A DNA stretch of 64,000 nucleotides from Patiria miniata (Eukaryota; Echinodermata; Asteroidea; Valvatida; Asterinidae), in contig NW_024037059.1 in assembly GCF_015706575.1 (NCBI RefSeq), forward strand, positions 37,609,058-37,673,057. Direction: 5' to 3'. Below the pieces are notes generated by a model. The model saw nothing but the letters and a program-made list of their open reading frames with translations. It did no database searches and had not been told where the DNA came from. The position numbers and the translations under genes were made by a program. Below are positions 1 to 12,300 of this stretch, piece after piece. How positions within the stretch are numbered: position 1 is the stretch's first letter; every line of letters begins with the position of its first letter.

Positions 1-57
1 AATCGAAATGTTGATTTGGAGTAGTTAGTTCGTTGGTGCTCTCTGAATAAAGTCAAT

Positions 58-182
58 CGTAAGTCAGTCACGAGTGCAATCACAAGTCAATCACAAGTCA
101 ATCACAAGTGCAATCATAAGTCAATCACAAGTGCAATCACAAGTCAGTCACAAGTCAATCACAAGTGCAATCACAAGTCGAA
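58..182. repeat. 10-11 bp minisatellite (CAATCACAAGT type)
   Basis: Short degenerate tandem repeat based on caatcacaagt in the intron at the window start. It is the reverse complement of the ttgacttgtgatt repeats at 32.7 kb and 62.1-62.7 kb. Confidence 0.85.
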
Positions 183-338
183 ATGTGGATCTGGAGTAGT
201 TAGTTCATTGGTGCTCTTTGAATAAAGACAGTGTCAAAAGGGGAACTTGGGCAACAGCCAAGGTAGCACTCCAGTGCTGCCTGTCATGGGTGGCTGGTTC
301 AAATCCTGTAATTGTCAATTTTTCTATTTGCATTTCAG

Positions 339-3300
339 ATGCCATCAAGGCCCTGTACAATAACTCCAACATTCCCGAGAACGCCAACATCACAGACATT
401 TCCGGCATTCTGGCCGAAGCTCGGATGATTGTAGCCGAAATTGCCGCCAGGAATTTCTCGGCCGGACGTCGAGCTTCCGATGAGGAACTCGTGGCAGCGA
501 AAGATGGTAAGTGGCCCTTTGTACAAATTTCCAAAAGATCTTCACCTTTGTAACCCCAGTTCATCAACCATAAGATCAGTATTATTGCAGCAGTTCAAGG
601 GACGATTGTGGTTAAGCATCTTGCCCAAGAACACAAGCACAAAATATCTCAAAGCTTTTCGTCATTATAAGCCGTGTTTATCAAACCACAAGGTCATTTT
701 TATGCAGTGGTTCGAAATCAGCGTAATCTCTCACAGGTAGAGAGAAAGTTGTGGTAAAGTATCTTGCCCAAGAACACACACACCAAATGTCTCAAAGACC
801 CTTCACCTTTCAAAACCCCTGTTCATCAAACCATGCGACCAGTCTTATACAGCAGTTTCAGGTCAGTGCAATCTGTCGCAGATAGAGAGGAAATTGTAGT
901 AAAGTGTCCTGCCCAAGAACACAAACGACATCTTCCAAATCAGATTGGAACCCACATACTGCCACACATGCCGGCCACCATAACTACAGAAATGTTTTCC
1001 ACACTTTTTGTACACGTTATGTATTTACTTACCTTTCATTTCTTTCTTTCTGTCTTGAATATTTTTCTGTCCAGTGCTTGAGAGGGTCAAGATGCTCCGT
1101 AACGCTTCCCTTGAGCTGATGGGCCACGTCCAGAACGTCTCGGACCACATGGCTGGCTTCCTGGACCAGCTGCAGAAGCTGATTGACACCAGCAACCGGG
1201 CCAACAACCACTCCATGCAGGCCGAGGATCTGAACACCATGAACCAAGTACCTGCGTTTGAGGTACGTAGAGGCTTCATTGGAGTTCCTAACCTGCTAAA
1301 GCCAAAAAATGCAAAGTGCTTAGCAAATTTTGTTTCCAAGCTAGGAATCGGGGGCCAAGCTCATGGAGGTGCTTAGCCTAGTCTTGCTCCCAGACTGGAG
1401 TTGGTTTTTGTTCCCCTTATACAGCCGGTCCGTGACAAGCGAGGGGGCTATCAACAAGATGAATCAAATCCAGTCTTGGCAATATTGGCAGCGCTACCCA
1501 GGAAAATTCTGAGCACACCTCACGTGCGCTGTATTCCAGCTAATGCGTGCGCGTGAGGTACGCTCTGAATTTTCTGAGTAGCGCCGCCAATATTCCCAAG
1601 ACTGGACATGATTCATTTTGATAGTTGGGAACCACTGATGTGTCTACACATCTACTGCTGCAGACTCAGGAAAAGCTTGACGATGTAACCTGTCATCCGC
1701 CCCTGCGAATATACATTGCCAGATTGTGTTTACACGTCCTCTGGCGTTAACTGGTTAAGCAAAGAGTCTTATGATCCAGTGTCTCTCTTTTTTTTGTAGG
1801 CTGTCATGCAGGAAGTTGACAAGAAGTTCAAGGGAGCTACTGGAGACGTTGACAATGCCACCGCCCTGATTGAGGCTGCCCTGCAGTTCCTGGAAGAAGC
1901 CCAGAACGCCCTAGATGTAAGTTTGAAAACAAAAGTGTCTGATTACAGATGTAAACAAATTAAAACAAATTAGCCCCTCTACTGCCCCAAACTGCCATGC
2001 CAGTTACTCCATGTACCATCCAAAACTGCCCCAGTACTGTATGGCTTTATGGATTTGTCAGGCATGCATACACTGTATTACAATGTATTACAATGTATTA
2101 CAATGTAATACAATGTAATACAATGTAATACAATGTAATACAATGTAACAAAATGTGATACAAACTAGTGAGACTTTGCGATAACACCATGTGGCAGAAT
2201 CTCTTTTTAGAAAAAGTATGATTCTAAAAAGAACCGGTTGAGTTTGGCAACCAACCGTTTCTTTTCAGGACCAGACATCTTCTCAAAAGAGATTCTGCCA
2301 CATGGTGTTACCGCAAATTCTCAATAGTTTTACACATGCAAAGTTTCAAATCTTACTTAATGTAATACAATTGTAGTACAACGTAGTACAATGTAGTTTA
2401 GATGGGTAATAGGGTTAGAGGAATGTTTCAAAAAAAATTTGGTGCTTGGGAGAATTTCATATCTGAAGCTACTCCAGAGCACACTCTGTTAAAACAATTT
2501 TGAGAAAACCTGCGGACTTTTAATTGAATCTTGCCCTTCATTGTTTCAATGTTTATAGATTTATTTTTGTCATCTCTCTGGTCTTGCAGGCCACCCAAGC
2601 CAACTCCACTCTCCTTGAGGAGGCCGTACGGAGACTGGAGCCACGGGTCAACTTTGTGGTCAACAAGTCGGACTCCGTGGACGCCATCGTCGACGAGGCG
2701 ATGCGACACGCCGCAGACCTGAAGAACCAGTCCGAGTACCTCAGTGGGTAAGTCGCTTTCGGTATTATTTATTTTTAATTAATAAACTGAGTATTACTCA
2801 GTGCCCGCGGCTTGTAGGTCTCAAGCCTGAAAAAAATATTGGCGAAGGGAAGTCAATGAAAAAACACTTAATTTGTGTTGTGGGAGGCAAAACCCAAAAA
2901 GGAAAAGGGAGAAGAAAAGAAACAGACAAAAATGTGAGAAACAAAAAGAAATAGTGGGAAATAAACACAATTGTACATTGCCACCCTTTGTCAATTTTAA
3001 TCTGTTGCTGTTTAATGATATTAATGATATATACTTTAGATTGACTTGTAAATTAACTTGTCAATAGGAAGGCATCAGTTTGTTCACTTGACTACATTTC
3101 TGCGATTAGTACTTATAAGTCACGTGATCACCTCAGGACCAATCCGATTCCCTCATTCTCGTCTTATCTTTCAGCCTATTGGTCGGCACCCTGGACCTGT
3201 CCATGAATGCCGTCAAGGCGGCTAATGCCTACGGAGAGATCGTGGCCGCCATTGACGCAGCCGAGAAGGCCGCCATGGATGCACTGAACGCCAGCAGCCA

Positions 3301-6300
3301 GGCAGAAGAACAGGTGAGAGAAGCGGGGCTTAATTTCCCCATTTAAGGAAAGGGGGGGGGGGGGGAGGGGGAGGGTGCCTTCACAGCTGCATTGGAAAGG
3401 AAATACACTCTAGACTCCTGGGTTGTGTCTTGTGATTTAACCCTAACCTCACCTAAAGCCACAAAATACTACTAGTAGTAAACGGTAGTATGCAGTACTT
3501 GAGCATATAAGTGGGCACAGCGCTCATAGTATTTTCTAGTGTTTGGTACCTGCATACATAATTGTTGCAGTACCTTGTAGTGTGTGGTACTTTACTCCAA
3601 ATGAAGTCTTTGGGGGTTAGGGTTAAGCATTGGTCTAATGCTCTTTGTGTCTGAACTGCACCAGGACTGGTGGTCTCGTGGCTGTGCACACTGCTAATAA
3701 TTGGCCTCTTAATAAGATATTTGGACTGGTTTAATTTTGGTAAATTCAAAAGAGTTATCTACCCATTGTGTCGAACTTATCTCAAAAAGACTAATGATAA
3801 ACAATGTCCCATACTCCCTTTCCCATTTTGTCCAATTGAGGTCAGCATTTCTCTTGAAATTTTGAAATTTAAGTGTCTATCTTATGGTTTTATGTTTTGT
3901 TTGTCCATTAGGCCAACAGCTTTGGCAATAATCCGGCCGATCAGCTCAAGAAGAGCCGACGTCTGCACAGGAAGGCCGCCACGGCCAACAGAGAAGTGGC
4001 AGGTAAACCTCTCTATTAGATAAATGCCTGACCGCTTGAGGGCGCTGTTGACATTTTATTCACAAACAGGATATGGATGGGAGGAGGTAGTTGCTTGTGT
4101 AGAAGTAAACATTCCCCTGTCATATGAAAATCGGACTCTTTTTCCCTTTTATTGGTTAAACCCTCTCACGTGACCGGTCCCTCTCCTAATTATCTATGCA
4201 TGAGCATGCGCAATACCACCAATGAGTCCGTATTTCATAAAACCTAAATTAATGCTTTTTGGTTTTTCAAAGTGAATACTGTTTTATTCCTAGACAAAAA
4301 AATACCAATGTGATAAATGTACTTCTGAAGTTGAAACTCCGAAAGTAGCAAGATCAGCACACTGTAACAGTATCGTTTGATTTGATCGCTGCGTCATTTG
4401 TTTTCATTCCAGATCTGGAAAAGAAGCTTGACCAGGTGGGTGAGAGCGTGGATGGGGTCAAAGGTCGTCTGGACGGCGCGGACGATCGCCTGGAGGCCAT
4501 CCGCCGCGGCATGGCTAATATTCCCGATGAGAGCAGCGTCTGCACCATCACCGTCTGCCAAGAGGGCCAGGCTGACTGCAAATCTGGCTTCACCGGGGAG
4601 AACTGCGACATCAGTAAGGCTGGGCCTCTGCGTTTCAGTTTCTAAACGTTAAATTCATGTTTGGAAGCAGATTAATAGACCTGAGACGTAATGTCGTAAT
4701 GGCTTTGTTTATACATATGCGCTTTCCCATGGGAGCGAAGTCGGGACGCCAGATAAGGTGTGGACCGTCTACTACATAGGAAAGCGCACATGTAAACAAA
4801 GGGTGACGTCATTACGTCTCACGCCTATTACTGTCCGTGACAGCAGTTTTGCCATTTAGACTTTGGATAAAATGTTACCTGATCGCACATTTTGCTTGGA
4901 GCTGACAGATTTGTTTGAAAAAGTGATTACATTTGTAAAAAAAAAATTAATTTGCAGGATTTATGGGAAAAAAAGTGTAGTCTTAAATAAAAAAAGAGCA
5001 TGTTTTTTGTAAGCCAACCACAGACCTTGATTGGTTTGTGAAAACATTGGATTTTGAACAACTAGGCTGCTGAAACAATTGCCAATTTTTGTTTTAGTTT
5101 TGAGAACACCTGTTCAGTTTTCTTTTTTTAGGCAAGCTAGGGGATCAGGCTCAAGAAGCTGTAGACACAGCCATGGTGGCCAATGCCAAGGCTACCTAGG
5201 CTGCTGAAACAATTGCCAATTTTTGTTTTAGTTTTGAGGACACCTTTTCTTTGAACAGTGGGTTATTAGCTCAGTTTTTTTTTTAGGTAAGCTAGGGGAT
5301 CAGGCTCAAGAAGCCGTAGACACAGCCATGGGAGGCCAACGCCAAGCTACCTAGGCTGCTGAAACAATTGCCCATTTGTGATACAGATTTGAGAACAACT
5401 GTTCTTCCCACAGTAGGTCATTATTTCACGTTTTCTTTTCCTAGGTAAACTGGGGAATCAGGCTCAAGAAGCCGTAGACACGGCCATGGCGGCCAACGCC
5501 AAGGCCACCAAGGCCACTGAAACAATCGCCAATGTGGAAGCCCAGCTGCCCGAGCTGAAGGTTAAGGCTGACAAGATTCCCGATGACATCAACGCCGCCA
5601 CCCAGGCCGGAAACATCGCGGCTGATGCCAGTAAGTCAAACTTTCGCTAGGTCCGATTCCTACCTAGCTCACTGACGGACTGACTCACAGACCGTCACTT
5701 GTGACTTGGTGTGGTTGTTGACTGGTGAAGAGACCCGAGCAGTGCTGTCATGTAGGATTACCATGTTGTGCAGATCAGTGGCGAATAGCCTGGTTGTTGA
5801 GTGATGAAGAGATCGGGGCAGTGCTATTGTATATGATTTCTCTGTTATGCCATTCAATGAACTTAGCCTGGTTGTTGACTGGTGAAGGGAGCTGGTAGTG
5901 CTATTGTATAGGATTACCCTGTTAAGCAAATCAATGGACTTAGCCTGGTTGTTGAGTGGTGAAGAGATTGGGGCAGTGCTATCTAATAGGATTACTTTGG
6001 TATGCTAATGAATGGGCTAAATCTAGCCAATCGTGTACACCAGATGCATGAAATGACTTCCAGTGGCAATTCTGTATCAATCCAATACAGTTTTGTGCGC
6101 TGGTCTATTAAATCAGCTTTACGAGGCATGCCTTGCCCTGTCGTAATCCTTCGTTCTTGCTTCTCGCAGGTAACCGTGCCAGGGAAGGCGTGCGAGACAT
6201 CCGCAACCTAGACCGCTCGCTGACTGCCTTGCACGCCAACATCCAGAACATGACCCTGGGGCTCCAGTACAACCTGGACGAGATCAAGAGAAAGATCGCC

Positions 6301-6324
6301 AACGCCCGTACCCTGGCTGACGGG
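339..6324 (+). CDS. Laminin alpha coiled coil (domain II/I), 9 exons
   Basis: Nine exons encode about 467 residues of heptad-like, Ala/Glu/Lys-rich sequence that assembles the long arm of the laminin trimer. Typical segments are LERVKMLRNASLELMGHVQN and LDEIKRKIANARTLADG, the latter just before LG1 as in other alpha chains. Exon 4413-4613 carries four cysteines (codons at 4541, 4556, 4577 and 4604), an EGF-like half module that interrupts the coil. Exon 1075-1262 has a second possible donor after 1247 that is also phase 0 and would drop five residues. The start of exon 5445-5630 has two degenerate tandem copies in the upstream intron (see separate entry). Confidence 0.9.
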
Positions 6325-9300
6325 GTAAGTAAAACTGTTGTGGGTCTGCAGGATCTGTAGGTTAGTAAAACACACCACCCCCCCCTGATTTGAACTGAGA
6401 GTGGAATACTTGGTAAAAGATTTGTTATGGACTGTATAGAGCCGCAGCCGAATGGTTACGGTGTTCAACTCATGTGCCGTGGTACGTGGGTTTGACCCCT
6501 GATGGGGAACCACGCTTGTGTCCCAGGGCAAGACACTTTACTACAATTGCCTCTCTCCAACAAGGAGTACAAATAGACAAATGTCAGGGTAGAGACCAGA
6601 TTGCACTGAGCCTGACTCAAAAGTGGCCTCAAGGACTGATGAAAAGGGTCAATAATTGTGAAGCGCTTTGAGACCTAGCATTTGTGGAAAGCACTGTACA
6701 AGCACCAATTAGTGTAATGGTACCATTAAGGAGACACGTTATCGTAATCTCTTCAAACGATGGGAGACATCGGTCATTAGGGAGACATTTTCATGTCTCC
6801 CTAATGTCACAGCCCCCCTTAAGAGGCACAATTTTATTTTCGCAATTAGGTTATATTTGTTGCTCCTGGTCTAATTAGTAAACATACTGAAATTCATGGA
6901 AAAAGGACAAGGGAATATTGGGTTAGGGCACATTTAAGTTAGAACAATTTTGTGCACAAGTCTATGGAGATGTCTACCAAATGTCCAATCCAGGGTAATA
7001 ATAAAAATTATATTCCTCAAAGTACCATTAGGGAGACACGTTATCGTAATTTCTTCGATAATAGGGAGACACCGGTCATTAGGGAGACATTTTCGTGTCT
7101 CCGTAATGTCACAGCCCCCCCCCCCCCCCCCCCCCCCTTTAGAGGCACAAATTTTTTGTCGCAATTAGGTTATATTTGTTGGTCGTGGTCTAATCAGTAA
7201 ACGTACCGAAATTCGTGGAAAAAGGACAAGGGAATATTGGGTTAGGGCACATTTAAGTTTGAAAAATTTTGTGCACAAATCTATGGAGATGTCTCCCAAA
7301 TGTCCAATCCAGGGTAATAATAAAAATTATTACTACTATTACTGTAATAGGGCGACAGGTTTTGCGAACTCCGTCCACAATAGGGCGATACATCTTATTG
7401 AGGCGACAAAATAACTGTCGCCCTTTTATGAAAACGACCCTTAGGAAAAGGAATTTGGCTGTCGCTAACCATCTAGATCGATTCCTCATGGTCCAATTAG
7501 TATAAATACTAAATTTCGTGGAAAAAACATAAGGTAAACTTGGGTTAGGTGACAGTTTAGGTTTGTGCACAAGTCTATGGGAAAGTCACCCTATTGGGGC
7601 GAAAAGAGTAATTGTTATTATTATTATTATTATTATTGTGGAGACTTGTTTTACCCAGCCCAGCCCTGACCATTGTTTTGTTTCTCTGTTCGTCAGGTGA
7701 AAGTAGCCATGAAATTCAAGCCGGACTCCTCTGTCCAGCTGCGTTCCCTCGCTCCGGAAGACCTCCAGGCCCAGGCGGCTCACACCTCCACCTCCCTGTA
7801 CTTCCGGACCCAGGAGCCCAACGCTATGCTCTACTTCATCGGAGGGCCGAATGCTGATGTAAGAATTCAATTTGGGCTTCGAGTTTTTAAATAACACTTA
7901 GGACTGGTTCATACTCAGCAGAAAACCGGACCCAATTTTCATGGCGTTGCTTGCCGTTAGCAAGATATGCCCACTTACTGTAGCAGGAAATTCCACAGTG
8001 ATTATGGTTTGGTTACAGTGGGTTTTTGGGGTTTTTTTTTTTCATATCATAGCACGAAAACATAATTAAAAAGAATCTATATAGAGAATGGCGGAAATGA
8101 TATGGGGGATCCAGGTCAAAAGCATATGCTTGTACAAGACCTGGAACCTGTAATTACAAATAAAGCTAATAAATTAATATGTACATACACTAGGCTAAAT
8201 TATATCAGGTAAATACATTTACACTAATAAAATTGAAAGAAGTTAAATAACAGCAAAAAATACTCACAGTCGTATTAATATACATATACTTTCTTACATC
8301 CATACATTACAAGGAAAGAAATCAATTAATTACAATAAAACAGGAAAGGAGGGAGAGGGAATTAAAGCAAAAAGTGGCCAGGGAATTAGAAACAATAATA
8401 CTTTTTCAACAATCGGTGAGACGACATGAAATTTAGTATTTATTGGGATACTTAATTATCAGTATAATTTGTCAACAGCAACGTTTTCATGTAGTGTTTG
8501 AAGTGCTTCGTTGATTATGGATTCGGTTAGCCAGGAAGTTTGGCATTATGCGCATTCATACATCCCATAAATAATGATTCTGTGCTAACTTGGTTAAGGC
8601 CAAAAAAAAAAATATTCGGTCTCTGGTCAGACCAAAGTTCCGGAATGGACGCGGGGACGCGGCTTTTTTTTTTTTGGCTTTTTTTTTTTTTCAAGCTTGG
8701 ATTATTTTTTTTTTGGCCCAAGGTAGAATTTTTTTCTAGTGCTGATAGCGTACAATGGTGATCGTAATCGCAGAATTCACGCACAAACGCAATAATTTTG
8801 TGCGTGTTTTGCTTTTTGCGCAGGATGACTATTACTCTCTGGGCATCGAGGACTCCAACGTCGTCCTGCGCTACAATCTCGGCGGCGGCGATAACGCGGT
8901 CACGGTGGCCAAGAACGTCAACGACTTCAGGTGGCATCAGATTATCAGTGAACGGTGAGAAAAGAAATCATTTTGACAGGAAGCGGAGGGTCAGGGCTGG
9001 GTGGTGGGGGTGTGGAGAAAGTTGGGGAGGGGGGGGGGGATGTGGAGGATGTGGGGGGGGGGGGGTTTCAAAGGAACTCCCCCAAATTTGATCTGGGTCA
9101 TTTTAAGCTGTTCAGTTCACTTGTAATATTATTATATTATTGTCAAAATAAAAATTGTTTTCATGCTTCTTTTTCATGCTTCTTTTTTAAAACAAACAAT
9201 TTGTTTGAATCGCTTTTTCTCTCAGCAATGGCAAGTATGCCAAGGTGATCGTCAAGGGACTCGAACAAGAGGACGTCCTTCAAGATGGGGAATCTAGCGG

Positions 9301-12300
9301 GGAAAATGCCATCCTGGACCTAAACCCCGATGCGCAGGTGTTTGTAGGCGGCATTCCCCCGGACGTGCAGGTCAGTAGTCCCTTAATGGCGCATTAGGCA
9401 CACTTTTTTTGTGACTGCAATTGGCCAACACAAGGGCCAAAAGTCTACTTGAGGTGGTTACGATGTCTGGCTCATGCGCAATGGTCCACGGGTTTGAACC
9501 CTGACCTGTAACATGGTGCTTGTGTTCTTGGGCAAGACACTTTACTGCAACAGCCTCTCAAAAGATTTCATGTTGCATTGATCAAATGCAGACTTAATCT
9601 GTTTACTTTTGTCGGCTATTTTCCTTGCGTTCCTTAAAGCCTGCCATGTGTTGAGGTCACATATGGAATGTATGCTTACATGTCACATATGTTTGTGTTC
9701 TTGGGCAAGACACTTTACTACAATAGCCTCTCAAAAGATTTCCTGTTGCATGGATCAAATGCAGACTTAATCTGATTACTTTTGTCTGCTTTTTTCCTTG
9801 CGTTCCCTAAAGCTTGCCATGTGTTGAGGTCACATATGGAATTTATGATTACATATCACATTATGCTTGTGTTCTTGGGCAAGACACTTTACTACAATAG
9901 CCTCTCAAAAGATTTCCTGTTGCATTGATCAAATGCAGACTTAATCTGATTACTTTTGTCTGCTATTTTCCTTGCGTACCTTAAAGCTTGCCATGTGTTG
10001 AGGTCACATATGGAGTGTATGCTTACGTGTCACATATGCTTGTGTTCTTGGGCAAGACACTTTACTACAATAGCCTCTCAAAAGATTTCCTGTTGCATTG
10101 ATCAAATGTAGACTATATCTGATTACTTTTGTCGGCTATTTTCCTTGCGTTCCTTAAAGCTTGCCATGTGTTGAGGTCACATATGGAGTGTATGCTTACA
10201 TGTCACATTATGCTTGTGTTCTTGGGCAAGACACTTTACTACAATAGCCTCTCAAAAGATTTCCTGTTGCATTGATCAAATGTAGACTTATTCTGATTAC
10301 TTTTGTCTGATATTTTCCTTGCGTTCCTTAAAGCTTGCCATGTGTTGAGGTCACATATGGAATTTATGCTTACATGTCGCATTATGCTTGTGTTCTTGGG
10401 CAAGACACTTTACTACAATAGCCTCTCAAAAGATTTCCTGTGGCATGGATCAAATGCAGACTTAATCTGATTGCTTTTGTCGGCTATTTTCCTTGCGTTC
10501 CTTAAAGCTTGCCATGTGTTGAAGTCACATATGGAATTTATGCTTACATGTCACATATGCTTGTGTTCTTGGGCAAGAGACTTTACTGCAATAGCCTCTC
10601 AAAAGATTTCCTGTTGCATTGATCAAATGCAGACTTAATCTGATTACTTTTGTCTGCTATTTTCCTTGCGTTCCTTAAAGCTTGCCATGGGTTGAGGTCA
10701 CATATGAAGTGTATGCTTACGTGTCACATTTGCTTGTGTTCTTGGGCAAGACACTTTACTACAATAGCCGCTCAAAAGATTTCCTGTTGCATGGATCAAA
10801 TGCAGACTTAATCTGAATACTTTTGTCGGCTATTTTCCTTGCGTTCCTTAAAGCTTGCCATGTGTTGAGGTCACATATGGAGTGTATGCTTACGTGTCAC
10901 ATTTGCTTGTGTTCTCGGGCAAGACACTTTACTACAATAGCCTCTCAAAAGATTTCCTGTGGCATGGATCAAATGCAGACTTATTCTGATTACTTTTGTC
11001 GGCTATTTTCCTTGCGTTCCTTAAAGCTTGCCATGTGTTGAGGTCACATATGGTGTGTATGCTTACGTGTCACATTTGCTTGTGTTCTTGGGCAAGACAC
11101 TTTACTACAATAGCCGCTCAAAAGATTTCCTGTTGCATGGATCAAATGCAGACTTAATCTGAATACTTTTGTCGGCTATTTTCCTTGCGTTCCTTAAAGC
11201 TTGCCATGTGTTGAGGTCACATATGGAGTGTATGCTTACGTGTCACATTTGCTTGTGTTCTCGGGCAAGACACTTTACTACAATAGCCTCTCAAAAGATT
11301 TCCTGTGGCATGGATCAAATGCAGACTTATTCTGATTACTTTTGTCGGCTATTTTCCTTGCGTTCCTTAAAGCTTGCCATGTGTTGAGGTCACATATGGT
11401 GTGTATGCTTACGTGTCACATATGCTTGTGTTCTTGGGCAAGACACTTTACTACAATAGCCTCTAAAAAGATTTCCTGTTACATTGATCAAATGCAGACC
11501 TAATCTGATTACTTTTGTCTGCTATTTTCCTTGCGTTAAAGCTTGCCATGTGTTGAGGTCACATATGGAGTGTATGCTTACGTGTCACATTTGCTTGTGT
11601 TCTTGGGCAAGACACTTTACTACAATAGCCTCTCAAAAGATTTCCTGTTGCATTGATCAATGTAGACTTATTCTGATTACTTTTGTCTGATATTTTCCTT
11701 GCGTTCCTTAAAACTCTTGTTATAAATCAAATGAGGTTTTGCCCTTCACCAACGTTCGATCAGATTCAAACCAGCCAACCGATCCCAATAGCTCGGTGGT
11801 CGAGTGGTAAGACATCTGCACTAGAAAGCAGGAGGTCGTGGGTTCGAGTCCCACCCGAGTGATTTTTCCAACTTTCACTTGGGAGGTAACACACTGAGTA
11901 TACAGTGTTTAAAAACGTCGGTGAAGGGCAAAACCAAATTTGATTTATATCACCCCGACGCAAAATTCCATCTTATAATAACTCTCGTTATGTTTAGGTC
12001 ACGTGCGGAATTTTCTGGTCAAATTCGAATATTTTTTTCCTTAACAGTGGCTGCCAGCGGCATTGCCCAACCGCGTCTTCAACAGTGGCGGCATTGACGA
12101 GGTGACTGTGAACGGACAGCCCATGAGCCTCTGGAACTTTGCCGATGCCATCAATGCCGATGAAGGAATCCTCAGGTAGGGAAAAATGTATGGGAATATC
12201 ATGGGAAAAAAATGGGAAAAGGGTAAGGTGGGAAAATGTATCGGAATATCATGGGGAAAAAACGGGAAAAGGGTAAGGAGGGAAAAATGTATCGGAATAT

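Noticed and set aside
8080-8450. LINE 3' remnant
   Set aside because: A-rich with some retroposon flavour, but no recognisable reverse-transcriptase sequence or tail structure.
9512-11712. CRISPR array
   Set aside because: The whole 173-bp unit is repeated with no unique spacers, in an animal intron.
11789-11861. Functional tRNA gene
   Set aside because: A and B boxes are present, but acceptor pairing is imperfect and the same unit with the same body occurs at 25.4 kb, so it is a SINE.
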